Shown in pieces: positions 22,035 to 32,149 of a stretch of DNA of 64,000 nt (position 1 is the stretch's first letter; every line of letters begins with the position of its first letter). The stretch is from Hygrocybe punicea (taxonomy: Eukaryota; Basidiomycota; Agaricomycetes; Agaricales; Hygrophoraceae), in contig OY744463.1 of the NCBI GenBank assembly GCA_963556145.1, forward strand, positions 3,782,001 to 3,846,000, given 5' to 3'. A model generated the notes under the pieces. It worked only from the letters and a program-made list of their open reading frames with translations. It searched no databases and was not told the origin of the DNA. The position numbers were made by a program, and so were the translations under genes.

Positions 22035-23871
22035 TCAAGTGCGGCCAAATTTCGCATCAAGTAGCCGCAATGCTGTTTTGAGAGCATCTGTACGTACTTC
22101 ACGGACTCCGAGTCGCTGCCGCCCGCATTCCATCAACACATTTTGTGGAACCAGTCCGCGGGGAGAGGGAATTTCTTCCGCCTGCTTATATTTGTGTTTG
22201 CGATGACTCCCATGGACCACGGTATCTGTCGTCTCTGGGCAGTCACGGTCGCTTTCTGAAGTTGAGACTGGCCCCACACCAGGAGAAGGAATAGTCTGTT
22301 GCTGGTGAGGACCGACACATCTTGATTTGCGAACCACGACATCTGCGAGTAATGCCAAGTCCGTGAATTCAACATTTGGGTGAGACTTGAGCTGGCGCCA
22401 GGCCTCACTCGTCGGGATAGTTTCGGGTCCTGTGTGTGAATCCGAGTGGGGCGACATAACGGGTGCGGGTTCTGTGACAACATGCCAAGATCCATGTTTG
22501 GCGGCATCTTCACTGTTAATGCTCAAGAAAGCGAGTCTTTCACTTGCAGCACTTGCAGTGAATGCTTGGTCAGGGAGACACGGACAGTCAGTGCAACGGG
22601 TTGTGGCGGCAGTGGAATCTTGTACGGCCTGACAAAACGCTTTCCCGAAAGAGTCGTTGGCGCATGCCATGCAATTGGCTGGATCTCCAGAACAATTCAT
22701 GGAAGAGGAACTTTGCAGTGGGGGGGTAGAGACCGAATATACTGACTTCGATTTTGTAAGTCCTGACCAAGGGAGTGGAACGGGAGGTTCGTACGCGGGG
22801 AGATTGTCTAGGATAGACACACCGGAAGTAGGCGTCGGTGTTTCAAAAACCCCCATCTTGAGTGGTACCTGTCTAGATACGCCCACCGTCCCCGTTGTGA
22901 CCTGCCGCAGGCCGATATCTTGGAAAACGCATGGCGCGTCTTCATTGCAGAATCCGCAGTCATAACTAGGGAATGAAACCCCAGTTTCGAAGTTATTTGG
23001 TTTGGGATCGGATGAAAAATCAAGGAGGTTGGCTAGAGACGAATTTTGATTCAGAAGAATTGGAGTATCTTGGGGTGGGGAATCAAAGGAAAAGGGGGAG
23101 ATTCCACTGTCTAAAATGGTATCCCGCGATAACACCATAGACGAGGGTGATGGCACCAACGAATTGGTAGATGGAGGGTCCGGAGAATGTAGTGATTCAC
23201 ATATGCCTTTAGTTTTTTTCTTTGCTGAATGGTCAGCCTGAGAAAGCATGGAAGGGGGTGAAGGTGAAGGTGAATTTGTTCTGTGCCGCTTCCGACCTAG
23301 TTCCGATTTCTCTAGGTTGGTCAATTTTTCCTTTAGGAAGACATTTTCCCGATAAAGCTTTTCGTTCTCCTCCTTGAGTCGTTTTGCAATGTTTTGCAAG
23401 GTTACGTTGCGTTCGACTTCTCCCTTCTCGTATGATTGAACACGAGCTTGCAGCTCAGCAATCTGAGATTGTTTACGCTCTCGGAAAGCACGTTGGGCAA
23501 CTCTATAATAAAACTCGATTAGAAAGGAATACCAACTTCCTTGCGAATAGAGTCACAGACCGATTTTGGATGCGTCGCCCTTTATCAGCCTGTTGAGTGC
23601 CAAGTCAACACGAGAAATGTCGACTCAAGTAAATCATGGCAAGTACGGACTTCCTGATTTCCACCGTCATTTGTAGTTGCAATAACCTCTTTCTTTGCTT
23701 TTCGGCCCGGCCTTGGCTTGGCGGGAATTACCCATTCCCTGGAAGCTGCGAGATTCAAGTGAGAAGAGAAAGCTGCAGGAAAGGGCTGGCGTAGATACCT
23801 GTTGCCCAGAGAGTCGAGGAACCTGACAGCGAAGCTTGAGCCTGAGGTGTGTTCACTATGGCTAATGGCAT
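22035..23871 (-). CDS. hapX: HapX-type bZIP iron-response transcription regulator
   Basis: Four exons (23871-23799, 23745-23687, 23589-23561, 23502-22035) give 542 residues. After a 24-residue leader comes REWVIPAKPRPGRKAKKE, the Hap4-like motif that contacts the CCAAT-binding complex. Then KGRRIQNRVAQRAFRERKQ forms the bZIP basic region, split by a 58-nt intron after NR. A leucine zipper follows (IAKRLKEENEKLYRENVFLKEKL). Downstream are the cysteine-rich iron-sensing regions: CGFCNEDAPC, CSGDPANCMAC followed by FCQAV, and CTDCPC. In ascomycetes and Cryptococcus, HapX with the CBC represses iron-consuming genes and promotes uptake in iron shortage; this is inferred here. Two tiny exons (59 and 29 nt) make the gene easy to misannotate. 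Confidence 0.92.
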
Positions 23872-24381
23872 CCGATGAACTTGATGAACAATATTATGAT
23901 ACAGCGGGATTGAACGCTGGCGGAGCTTAGAAACCGTACCAATTGCAATAATAATCATTTATTGATAATGCTGCAGCTTTGTAATTGCTCGTTACCATAG
24001 ATGGGGGAGAATCCCGAGCGATGGCAAGTGTATTACGAGGACAAATGTATTGAAAATCGAGCAGACGCTCGGGATCTCATTTTGTTATTTGGGAGAAGGA
24101 GATCGAAATGAAGGGGAGGTTCTATAGGTGAGAAACATAAATGCAAGGAGGGTTCGGAATATGGAAGTGTTGAAGGGAAGAGAGAAAAGCGTTTTGTCGA
24201 TCACATATAATGTATTTCGAGATCCTTGAGTGAGCAAATTGGAAGGACTTTGTCCGAAGAATTGAGGTTGAAGGGGACAAGCACCAAAACGAGCGTAGCT
24301 CACAACTGTCGACTTCACCGAGACGACACCCAAACAAAGCGGAGCGAGAGAGAGAAGTGTATTGTGGGGACAGGGGACAAT
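23872..24381. other. Spacer between hapX and the DIRS-like element, with a hairpin
   Basis: It holds the hapX promoter on one side and the downstream end of the retroelement on the other. A 10-bp inverted repeat, ATCCCGAGCG (24011-24020) and CGCTCGGGAT (24066-24075), could form a stem with a 45-nt loop. No gene seen. Confidence 0.45.
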
Positions 24382-25833
24382 TTATAGATGATATTTTTTA
24401 CGGAAATGAGCCATGGAAGAAGTTAACAAAGCGAAATGTGAAGCGAAAAAGGATTGGGAGATGAAGGTCAGAAGAATAGCGTCTATCTTACACCAATAGT
24501 CCAAGAAAGCACGAGATTTCCATCTGCCCTGAGTGGCCACCACATCGGGGGGAGTGCCCCTCAATAGTAGTTCAGTAGCGCCGCCTATCCGGAAACCGTG
24601 CCCAAACACGTCCAGCAAACCTTCCTTTTTCCAAATCCCATTGACCCGGTCAAGGAACCAGTCACGAGTAAGCGGGGCCCAGCCACCATTGGCAGTTTCA
24701 AATGCGAAGAGGGGGGCGTCTGGCGGAACAGTTGAGTTGGCGCTGAGATGATGACGAAGGGCAGCAAGGGGGTTGGAGGGTTCTGATATTGAAGTGACTG
24801 AGATGTCTGCACCGAGCTCCTTTGTGGTCTTAGTCCAGGGTATGTGGAAGGTAGCATGTTCGGGGCCAGCTCTGACACGGTCAAAGCGAATAGAAGTGCC
24901 TCGGGAGACGTGTTTGGTGGGGTTAAAGGTGCCAGGACTAGGTATCACCAGCTCGCCCAGTCTGCAGCAACACCAGAAGGCAATACAGGCACAAGCCCAA
25001 ACCGCCGCGTCGAAGGCATTGGTCAAATCAAGGGATTTGTACAACGCGTGCATGTGTTCGATGGTGACGGGGGCACATTTGGGACGAACGGAGGAGGTCG
25101 GAACGAGCTTGGAAACACCTACCCGGACCTTCGCGAGCAGCTCGGATTCAGTGCCGTGCCATGGTGCACCATTGAAAAGATGCCAAAAATGGAGGCCGGC
25201 GAGCCAGGAGTCGACACATGAACGTGAGACTTTGGAAGCACCCGTGGCTGCAAAGGCTGCAAGCAAGACTTCCGAGGCAGGCATGCGCTTAGCTTCAGGG
25301 ACTCTCATATCATCGCAAAATTGTGTAAAACGAAGGAGGCCTGCGCCATAAACAGAACATGTATTTTCATCTAATAAAAGAAGTAAAACTTGGAAGAGAC
25401 GCGAAATGGCATGAGGGGGAAGCTCAGAACATAAAGAATCATGATAAGAGGAGGTAAAGGGCGTATGCCATGCGAGAAGACGATTGCTAGCAGTAACAAA
25501 AGGACGAAACGAGGAGGGGGCATACTGACAGCCTTTCTTGGGTTTTCTTGGTTTTTTATCGATTCGACCGCCTGAAGCCTGCGACATGCCCAGTCGAACA
25601 CTCCGGACCAGCTGAGTCTGAAAGGGCGACGACAACGGGGTCACGTCGGCACGGGCCAACGCATATGTAGAGATTGTGCTAAGCATGGAGGAAGTAATTG
25701 GAAATTTCGCATGGGAGCGATATGACAGTCGGGGACCGGAGAGACTTGGGGCCCAAAACGCCGCGTGATATGGGGTCCGCCAGGTTCTCCTCAGATTGGA
25801 CATAAGAGAGGGAAAGTGTGAGATTGTTGTCAA
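24382..25833 (-). CDS. Tyrosine recombinase of the DIRS-like element
   Basis: 483-residue ORF. The catalytic set is visible: Arg I in CCCRLGELVIPS, a Lys-bearing strand region (HIPWTKTTKELGAD), the H-x-x-R box as HGFRIGGATELL, a Trp-containing GRWKSRAF, and the nucleophile Tyr in FLDYWCKI. In DIRS-type elements this enzyme integrates the circular cDNA without target duplication. The frame overlaps the RT ORF by about 155 bp, as is common in this group. The first 70 residues overlap the RNase H end and may not all be used; a start near 25766 is also possible. Confidence 0.85.
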   Translation of the reverse strand: MTTISHFPSLMSNLRRTWRTPYHAAFWAPSLSGPRLSYRSHAKFPITSSMLSTISTYALARADVTPLSSPFQTQLVRSVRLGMSQASGGRIDKKPRKPKKGCQYAPSSFRPFVTASNRLLAWHTPFTSSYHDSLCSELPPHAISRLFQVLLLLLDENTCSVYGAGLLRFTQFCDDMRVPEAKRMPASEVLLAAFAATGASKVSRSCVDSWLAGLHFWHLFNGAPWHGTESELLAKVRVGVSKLVPTSSVRPKCAPVTIEHMHALYKSLDLTNAFDAAVWACACIAFWCCCRLGELVIPSPGTFNPTKHVSRGTSIRFDRVRAGPEHATFHIPWTKTTKELGADISVTSISEPSNPLAALRHHLSANSTVPPDAPLFAFETANGGWAPLTRDWFLDRVNGIWKKEGLLDVFGHGFRIGGATELLLRGTPPDVVATQGRWKSRAFLDYWCKIDAILLTFISQSFFASHFALLTSSMAHFRKKYHL

Positions 25834-27553
25834 CCAACAGGAGGTCCGTCCGGCGGACTGAGAGGTTTACCATGAAGTTTCGGCCATGGCCTTTGGTGAA
25901 GGCACCTATAACGCCCATGTTATCGCTGCGGATCAACACATCTGTGTTGCGGAAACCCCTCGCCTCAATAATGAGGCATACGAATTCGACTGCAGTGGCC
26001 TCGAGCCAACCAATGTCACGGCCGGGGCCTTTCCAGTTGCCCTTCAGCTTCCAGGCATCCCATTCACCTTGTATGAGAACGCCAACCCCCCAACTGGAGG
26101 AAGTGTCTACCCAAATGTCGAGGTCAATCAGGGGGGCCTTGGGGGCCAGTGAGTGGGAGACGGAGGAGTCAAGAAGGAGGCTCCAATGCCGGAGATCCGA
26201 GATGACCGAAGCAGGGACCCAGCGGGGGGAGAAATTGTTGGTGAAGGTGGAGGAGAATGTGTAGAGGGAGGAAAGGTAGGAGCGGCCAGACGTATAAACA
26301 AAGGCTATGTGCGAGAGAGAGCCGCTGATGCTGAGAACTTCCTTCTCGGGTGCGCGCTGGTTCGTGAAGAGATTGAGGAAGAGGTCGACTTTCTTCTTGA
26401 ATTTTAAATGTTTAATGTTAGTCAGGGAAACAGATCGCCCGGGAATATCCCAAAGGAAGCCGACGTAGGAAACAGAAAAAGAAAAATCCTGGCCCTTAGT
26501 GGGGTGCCATGGGACACCGAGATCCTCAATATGGCCTTTCATGGAAGAAAGGTTGTAAGAGTAAATGTAGGGGGATGAAACACCGTCACAACCAATGGGG
26601 AAACGAAAAGGGACAATGTCGTCGACCCATTTAATCATTGGGCCGATGCCCCAATGCACGCAGATGTCAAGGGTGGCATCGGCGACCTCACCTTGGAGGC
26701 TGCCAGCCGTGCATAATCCGAATATGACATTGTGGTCGATGTAAAAGGAGTCGGAGAGACTCACGACTAAAAAGGCTTTGTGAGGGGGCCAGACTGGAAT
26801 GGTGCGGTATGCGGCGGAGATGTCCAGCGCCGCAGCTTGGGCCCCAGCGGGTGCACTGGCAATCTGACAGGGAGATGCGTAAGGACAGAGTTCGTGGCTC
26901 AAGGGGGAGTTGGAACAGTAAAGGGGGAGCAAGCTGGCGCTCGAACATAACCAAGCCAGCGCTTGATGTGAAGCACAGAATGTGACGGAGAGGTTTGAAA
27001 AGAAAAGGAAGTCTGCCGCAAGCGCGACAGAGTAGAGAAAGTGGGGTGGAGGGGAAAAAGGGAAGGGACGACTCACTATATCCGCCATGACCTGGGCGGT
27101 GCCCCATCGTGTGGGGAAATTGTTGGAGTCGAGCGTTGACGGAGGTGCGTGGAGAACCCTTGAAGGACAGGTTCCGACATATCCATTTCTTGCCGGGCTT
27201 GTCTCCCTCTACAGGAACGACATGCACCTGAATAGGGGAGGAGCAGAAGGGGCTGCCGAGGATGTTCTCGACTTCCTCCCGCGTGTAGGGACTGGACATT
27301 CGACCCAAGGAGATTTCATCATTGAAGTAAGAGAGAATATCGTTCTGATGCTCGTATGCTGAGGCGTGATTGGGAGGTGTATAAGTACAAGTTAATGGTT
27401 CGAGATCGCCAAGAGGGAAACTGTATCTGAGTTTATGCACGAGGTCCGGGTACTGATGAGAGAGATTAGCCTCGTGTAAGGAGGATTCAAAGGCTGCGTA
27501 AGAATAAGGTGTAACTATGCGATCTTTGATGAGATCAAGTGCAGGAACGGGAA
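25679..27553 (-). pseudogene. Reverse transcriptase / RNase H of the DIRS-like element (frameshifted)
   Basis: The upstream part carries the RT fingers (PVEGDKPGKKWICRNLSFKG). The palm follows, with motif A ALDISAAYRTIPVWPPHKAF and the catalytic box KWVDDIVPF. RNase H has DIWVDTSSSWGVGVL, WLEATAVEF, IRSDNMGVIGAF and a final SEENLADPISRG. Between SVN and LDSNNFPTRWG the frame must shift by one base (near 27130), because continuous homologous sense changes frame with no splice signal. A 213-nt GT-AG intron (26864-27076) rejoins ADI to ASAPAGAQAAALDI. The intron is longer than those of nearby host genes. Confidence 0.78.
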
Positions 27554-28824
27554 CTGGCGTGATGGTCGGTAAGGCCGCAAATGGAACAAGCATGATGGGA
27601 GGGATGGGGTTTGGAACATTTGCCGAAGATATTCCAGTTGATGCAGAGGAGCGAGCCGGAGAGACGAGCGGTGAAGGTCTTGTTGAACCATTTGGCCCAG
27701 ACCTGCGAGCCCTTCTCTGTTGAGGTGTAAGTACAAGTAGTGAATTGGTGACTGGGCCGTCCGCAAATGAGGCAAGTGACAGTGACGGTGGGACTGGCCT
27801 TGCTGGATGAAAAGGGCTTCGGATCCACTGAACCACCAGGGGAGGGGTATGGATGGGGACGGTCCCGAAGCTTGTCAGTACGTTCAGGGCCGGTAAGGCC
27901 TCGCTGTAAGCAATCAATCTCCTCGCGCTGCTCTTCGCGGAAGACCTTGGCCTTGGTAACTTCGAATTTCATCAGATAAAGCTCTTCACTGAACTCCTTC
28001 GGATCGTAGGCGGCCTCTTGGCGCACGTCCTTGTCGAATTTTCTGATGGCTCGAAAATTCTGTGAAAAATGGGTGGTGGAACAGAGGAAATGATAATGAT
28101 TGTAGGAGCGTTGGTAAAATTTTTCATCACCATATTGCCTCTGAAATTCCAGCAGGTTTTGATAAGCTTCATGGAATTCAGGAATGAGTATCTCGTCTTC
28201 ATTGGGAAATTGTGCGGGATCGACAATGGTGTATTTGACACCGGAGGGCAGCATGATCTTCTTCGTGGAAAGGGTAGCGGAATTTTTCCACAACAAATCT
28301 GTGGATGCAGAAGTGAACATCGAGAGGGGGATATGGAAACTAGTTTCAGCAAGTTTGACTATGAGGGGGTGAACTACAAAGGAGACAGAAGTGCGAGAAG
28401 GGTTCGGGCGTTCTTTGTCGGATGAGAAGATGATCTTCAGAGGGGATTGCTTCCCAGGGTCAGGACCGGTTTTGTCGGAGGTGTCGTCGCAGAGCAAGGC
28501 AAGTGCCTGACGAGAACGCGGAGTCATAGACATGATGGCTGCGAGAATAGAGTTCATGTCGGGAGTGGGAAGAGGGGTGGAAGGGTGGGAGGGAGGTGTC
28601 GTGTCGTCTCCGATATCCGCACCAGCGACATCTAATAAGGGTTCGTCATCGTCAATAACGAGAAGGAAATCGGGATCATCGCACTGAGTCTGGCATAAGG
28701 CGTTGCGAGACTTCCTAGCCTCATTTTCCCTGATGGTAGATCCGGCCGTATTTGACAAATCGGCGTTGAGGGAGGAGATATCCTTATCAGTAGTGGGGGG
28801 AGGAGGGCCATAAGTCATGGTCAT
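27535..28824 (-). CDS. Gag-like protein of the DIRS-like element
   Basis: 429-residue ORF from an ATG at 28824. The N-terminal half is acidic (DDEPLLDVAGADIGDD) and the middle is helical. The C-terminal end is Cys/His-rich (CLICGRPSHQFTTC and, later, CSICGLTDHHASSRSC), resembling zinc-knuckle nucleocapsid motifs. It is the first ORF of the element and overlaps the RT frame at its 3' end. Confidence 0.75.
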   Translation of the reverse strand: MTMTYGPPPPTTDKDISSLNADLSNTAGSTIRENEARKSRNALCQTQCDDPDFLLVIDDDEPLLDVAGADIGDDTTPPSHPSTPLPTPDMNSILAAIMSMTPRSRQALALLCDDTSDKTGPDPGKQSPLKIIFSSDKERPNPSRTSVSFVVHPLIVKLAETSFHIPLSMFTSASTDLLWKNSATLSTKKIMLPSGVKYTIVDPAQFPNEDEILIPEFHEAYQNLLEFQRQYGDEKFYQRSYNHYHFLCSTTHFSQNFRAIRKFDKDVRQEAAYDPKEFSEELYLMKFEVTKAKVFREEQREEIDCLQRGLTGPERTDKLRDRPHPYPSPGGSVDPKPFSSSKASPTVTVTCLICGRPSHQFTTCTYTSTEKGSQVWAKWFNKTFTARLSGSLLCINWNIFGKCSKPHPSHHACSICGLTDHHASSRSCT

Positions 28825-28959
28825 GAGGAAGGTGGAAAACGAAAGAGAAGTGGTGAACAGGAAATTGTAAAAATGAACGAGACTGATACTGAGAAGGACA
28901 AGAGGAAAGAAGGGGAGAAAAGAGACGAAGAAGAATGAGAAAGGGGAGAACGGGGGCTT

Positions 28960-28972
28960 TCAGTATATAAGG
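28960..28972 (-). promoter_or_regulatory. Possible TATA box of the DIRS-like element
   Basis: Reads TTATATACTG on the minus strand, about 140 bp upstream of the gag ATG. Position fits an element promoter, but this is only pattern based. Confidence 0.35.
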
Positions 28973-29104
28973 TTGCTCGCATCAATCCTTCTCGTGAGCA
29001 ATTAGTCTATTTGAATCCGCTTACAAAGCCCTAGCTCTACTTGCACTTGCAAGCTCGTGCGACGTCAAACCGCTATGGATTCAGATGGGGAAAAGGACCT
29101 AATT

Positions 29105-29985
29105 TATATGTGTTAGATAGCCCTACATTTAGTTTGAAGAAATATTATGCATGTGAGAAGATAATAGATGACCTTTGAGCTTTTAGTTATCCCATGGTGT
29201 AAAACTTGAATGAACAACTCCGGGTCAGCAATTAGACTGCAGATTGACATGGTTGTAGTGAGAGAATTGGTGCATATTTATACAGCTAGGTGATCTTATT
29301 TTTTCTTTATGCATTATCTTGATATAACAAGTCAGTGAAAATCGTCTTAGAAATGTATAGGGTCTTTATTGCCGTTTTCAGAAAGGTTGTCACATCACAC
29401 GTAACACGTGAATTTTGTCACTCTGGCACACGAAACATCGGTGAGCCGTTTCTCATCCAATTCTCAACATTTCCGTCTAATTCTTTCTGTTCTGTCATCC
29501 CCTCATCCCTCTCCAGGTGCACAACCAACTTTCAGGCCCCATTTCTCAAGTATGGGCATGATCAAAATTTGGGCCTTGTCACCCTCTCGGAGAACATTTC
29601 TGGTGCATCACGGGGAGATACCAAGCTGGAATTGGGCCAAAATAACCCAGGTATGTCCTGCCCAGATGCCCATGTAGTTTTTGTGCTGAATCACTTGAAT
29701 TTTCACCGTAGGAAAACCCAGATGTCACCCAATGCCGCCCTGACGCTGTGAGCGTATCTGCATTACCTAGTGGAGAGATGTTGTCCAGGAACTATATGGA
29801 ACCTTTCATGGTATGTCTACCCCAGGTGCATGCGTCACCATAAGCTGACTACACTCAGTACTTGGCTTTACAGGTGGCTTGGAACCTCTGTACTACACTA
29901 TCCACCTCCGGCCATTTTTCTTGACATCTATCTGTTCGGTTTGTGCACGGCTAGTCTATTATTTGTATACGACACCTGTATGATG
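29105..29985 (+). repeat. Left arm of a large inverted repeat
   Basis: It matches 38240-38945 in inverted orientation. From about 29375 to 29760 the arms are nearly identical; one visible difference in the first 150 bp is ACACGTG versus ACATGTG. The left arm has about 155 bp extra (roughly 29207-29360) that the right lacks. It contains an exon pair: a frame through MGMIKIWALSPSRR, an intron 29650-29711, then ENPDVTQCRPDAVSVSALPS. The protein fragment is unrecognised. The arms diverge toward the inner end. Confidence 0.9.
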
Positions 29986-30389
29986 TAGTTTTTACCTGAA
30001 TAATGATCCCTTCCCTGTTGAACTCGACACTGCCATATTAGGTATCCAAAGCCAACATTGATCTTCTGAAATGACTCCGAATCACTATGCCACGAGGCAA
30101 ACGAATCTCTGAAGACCTACGCTGGGCAATTGTTCGGATGGCACCATGTGAAGATCTCGACAAAATCGCCGCTTACACTGGCATAAGCCGACGACAAGTC
30201 CTCAGGATTCTGGCTCAACATCGCTCAACTGGCCGAGTTTCTAAGCCATTGGTGGACCAGCGGCTGATCGGAAGGCATTGTCATTTGACCTCTGAGGAGG
30301 TTTCAGTATGTCATCGCTTGAGATCGTTGATGCATTGACCAAAATTCCCATCAGTTCCTCCAAGGTTGTATTGATGATAACTGTGACGC

Positions 30390-30546
30390 TGGAGTGGTCC
30401 CGAGGGACCTCTCGGGATCGGGGACGGAATCGCATGGAATGGTCAAAGGTGGATGGGATAGAGAACTGTCTACTACAGGCAACTGCTAGATAAGGGACCC
30501 AACCGTGGGACTGAGGTCACGTGATAGGACAGGCACCACTACTACA
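30390..30546 (-). repeat. LTR of TRIM-like copy A (3' LTR in element orientation)
   Basis: 157 bp, TG..CA ends on the minus strand, near-identical to 31993-32149. It contains GGTCCCGAGGGACCTCTCGGG, a small internal palindrome. Confidence 0.9.
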
Positions 30547-30709
30547 AGTGCCCCCCTCTCTCATAGCGACGCCCTCGTCGCTAGCAAAAGACAAGCAAAA
30601 CAAAGAGAGCAGAAACAAGGGGAGGAAGGAAAGCAGGAAACAGAAGGGAACACAAAGCACACAAAAGAAAAGAAAAGAAAACAGGCAGACTAGTCTACCC
30701 CAGATGGAT

Positions 30710-31844
30710 CTAATAATGGTGGATCATGGTGAAAAAAAGGTGGGGAAACAGTGGTAGAATGTGGAAAAGGGGGCAGAATGAGACGGCGCGGAGTCGGTGG
30801 GTGGGTCGTTGGGCATGAGTCGACACGAGGGGACGTGGGGCCGCCATACGATGCGTGGGCAGGGCCGTGAACGCGTCCGTTTGGGGTACGGCCGTCGTAG
30901 TACGTCGTGTGGGTGGGGCAATGGGGGATCTGACCTCGGGGGTGCTGCGGATGGACTTGCGACGTCGGGTACATCGCTTGGGGTCGTCGTATCGCGGGGA
31001 TGGGCCATTGTGGTGGTGCATAGACTCGTGGGGGTGTAGGACGTGGGGCCGTGTGTGTGGAAATGGGGTATGGTGGGGTGGGGCGTGCCGGTCACGTTGG
31101 GTCGACTTTGTTGCCCGGTTCCTGCGTGGGGGTGTTTGATCGCGTTGGGAATGGGCGTATGGGGCCGTGAAACGAGCCGGCGTGGGGCTCGCGGGTTCTC
31201 GCGCGGGTAGCCCGTTGTTGCATTTCGTTGGGTGGGTTTGGACGCGTCGTTCGCGTGGGTATGGGCCGTTGGGTTGGTACGGAGACGGCAGGCGCGAGGG
31301 AGTGGACACGGGCGTGTTGCGTTGGGCCCATGGGATCGAGGAAGAAGGTGCCGACGCGGGCGAGGTTTGCCAGTCGATTTGGTGACGTGGTGGTTGGGCG
31401 ACGTGGCAACGGATGGGTGGGCGTGAAAACAGAGATGCCGAAGACGGGGTAGGTGATGGAGTGGCTCGTGGGGCCGCTGTACGAACGCGGGGGGGTCTCG
31501 AGCGTCTGTGTATTCAGTAGTGAACCTGTGGGCGTCTGAATGAAAAATGGTGAGTCGAACACGGGGACGGTGATATCGAGGGCGCGCCTGGCTGCGCGAC
31601 GGCGTTGTTGGATACGTCGTCCAGCTCGGCAACCTCTTGGGGGTGTTTTAACGAGGGTGGGGTGCTGTGGGTGCGCGTGGGTGGGCGGATTCTTGGTGGA
31701 TGCAGTTGGTGACATGGCTGCGCGAGGTGGCTGTGCGGATTGGTGAGGATGGGCAAAAATTCGTGAAGATGGTCGCGGGGCATGTAGAACGATTCGGACA
31801 TAACGCTTGGGCCTTCGGAGACTGTTTTTTATATGGTTTTGCAT
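30710..31844 (-). CDS. Pro/Arg/His-rich reading frames inside TRIM-like copy A
   Basis: Overlapping long frames lie on the sense strand of the element: an upstream one from 31844, and one continuing to about 30724. Composition is extreme in Pro, Arg, His and Thr, with no recognised domain. CpG-rich DNA keeps several frames open, so these may be a fossil gag region or only composition-driven. In copy B the same region is broken by stops. Confidence 0.3.
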
Positions 31845-31992
31845 TGGGGTGCTGCGTGGAATCGCGCGGGTGGGCTCTCAGGGGTGTTCTCTGTGCTCAA
31901 AAATCTCTGTTGCTGTACTCAAAAAGGGTCTGTGCGAGTGGAATGGTGTGGTCTCCAGTGGCGTGGCTCGAATCGTGCTCTCATCACCACAA

Positions 31993-32149
31993 TGGAGTGG
32001 TCCCGAGGGACCTCTCGGGATCGGGGACGGAATCGCACGGAATGGTCAAAGGTGGATGGGATAGAGAACTGTCTACTACAGGCAACTGCTAGATAAGGGA
32101 CACAACCATGGGACTGAGGTCACGTGATAGGACAGGCACCACTACTACA
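31993..32149 (-). repeat. LTR of TRIM-like copy A (5' LTR in element orientation)
   Basis: Partner of 30390-30546. Followed by the ACGC target duplication and then by resumed transposase coding sense. Confidence 0.9.

Larger units (their letters stand above)
24382..28824 (-). mobile_element. DIRS-like (tyrosine-recombinase) retrotransposon, probably inactive
   Basis: Three overlapping reading frames on the minus strand occur in the order gag-like, RT/RNase H, tyrosine recombinase. This order and the lack of an integrase or LTRs are diagnostic of YR (DIRS/Ngaro-type) retrotransposons. The RT frame carries a 1-nt shift near 27130. I could not locate split direct or inverted terminal repeats, so the true element ends lie somewhere outside the coding span (between about 24000 and 29100). 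Confidence 0.85.
30390..32149 (-). mobile_element. Short non-autonomous LTR retrotransposon (TRIM-like), copy A
   Basis: Two 157-bp direct repeats (30390-30546 and 31993-32149) differ at only a few positions. Read on the minus strand each begins TGTAGTAGTGG and ends CCACTCCA, the TG..CA rule. Next to the 5' LTR (minus sense), at 31965-31989, is a primer-binding-like segment TGGTGATGAGAGC followed by GATTCGAGCC, complementary to a tRNA 3' end with CCA. Beside the other LTR is a purine run GAGAGAGGGGGGCAC. The 4-bp ACGC is repeated at 30386-30389 and 32150-32153, and removing the element restores the transposase frame. There is no RT or protease, so it depends on another element. Confidence 0.9.

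Noticed and set aside
16531..23871. Secondary-metabolite gene cluster around the AMP-forming enzyme
   Set aside because: Neighbours are XRCC2, a PPR protein and HapX; no tailoring enzymes or dedicated transporters are adjacent.
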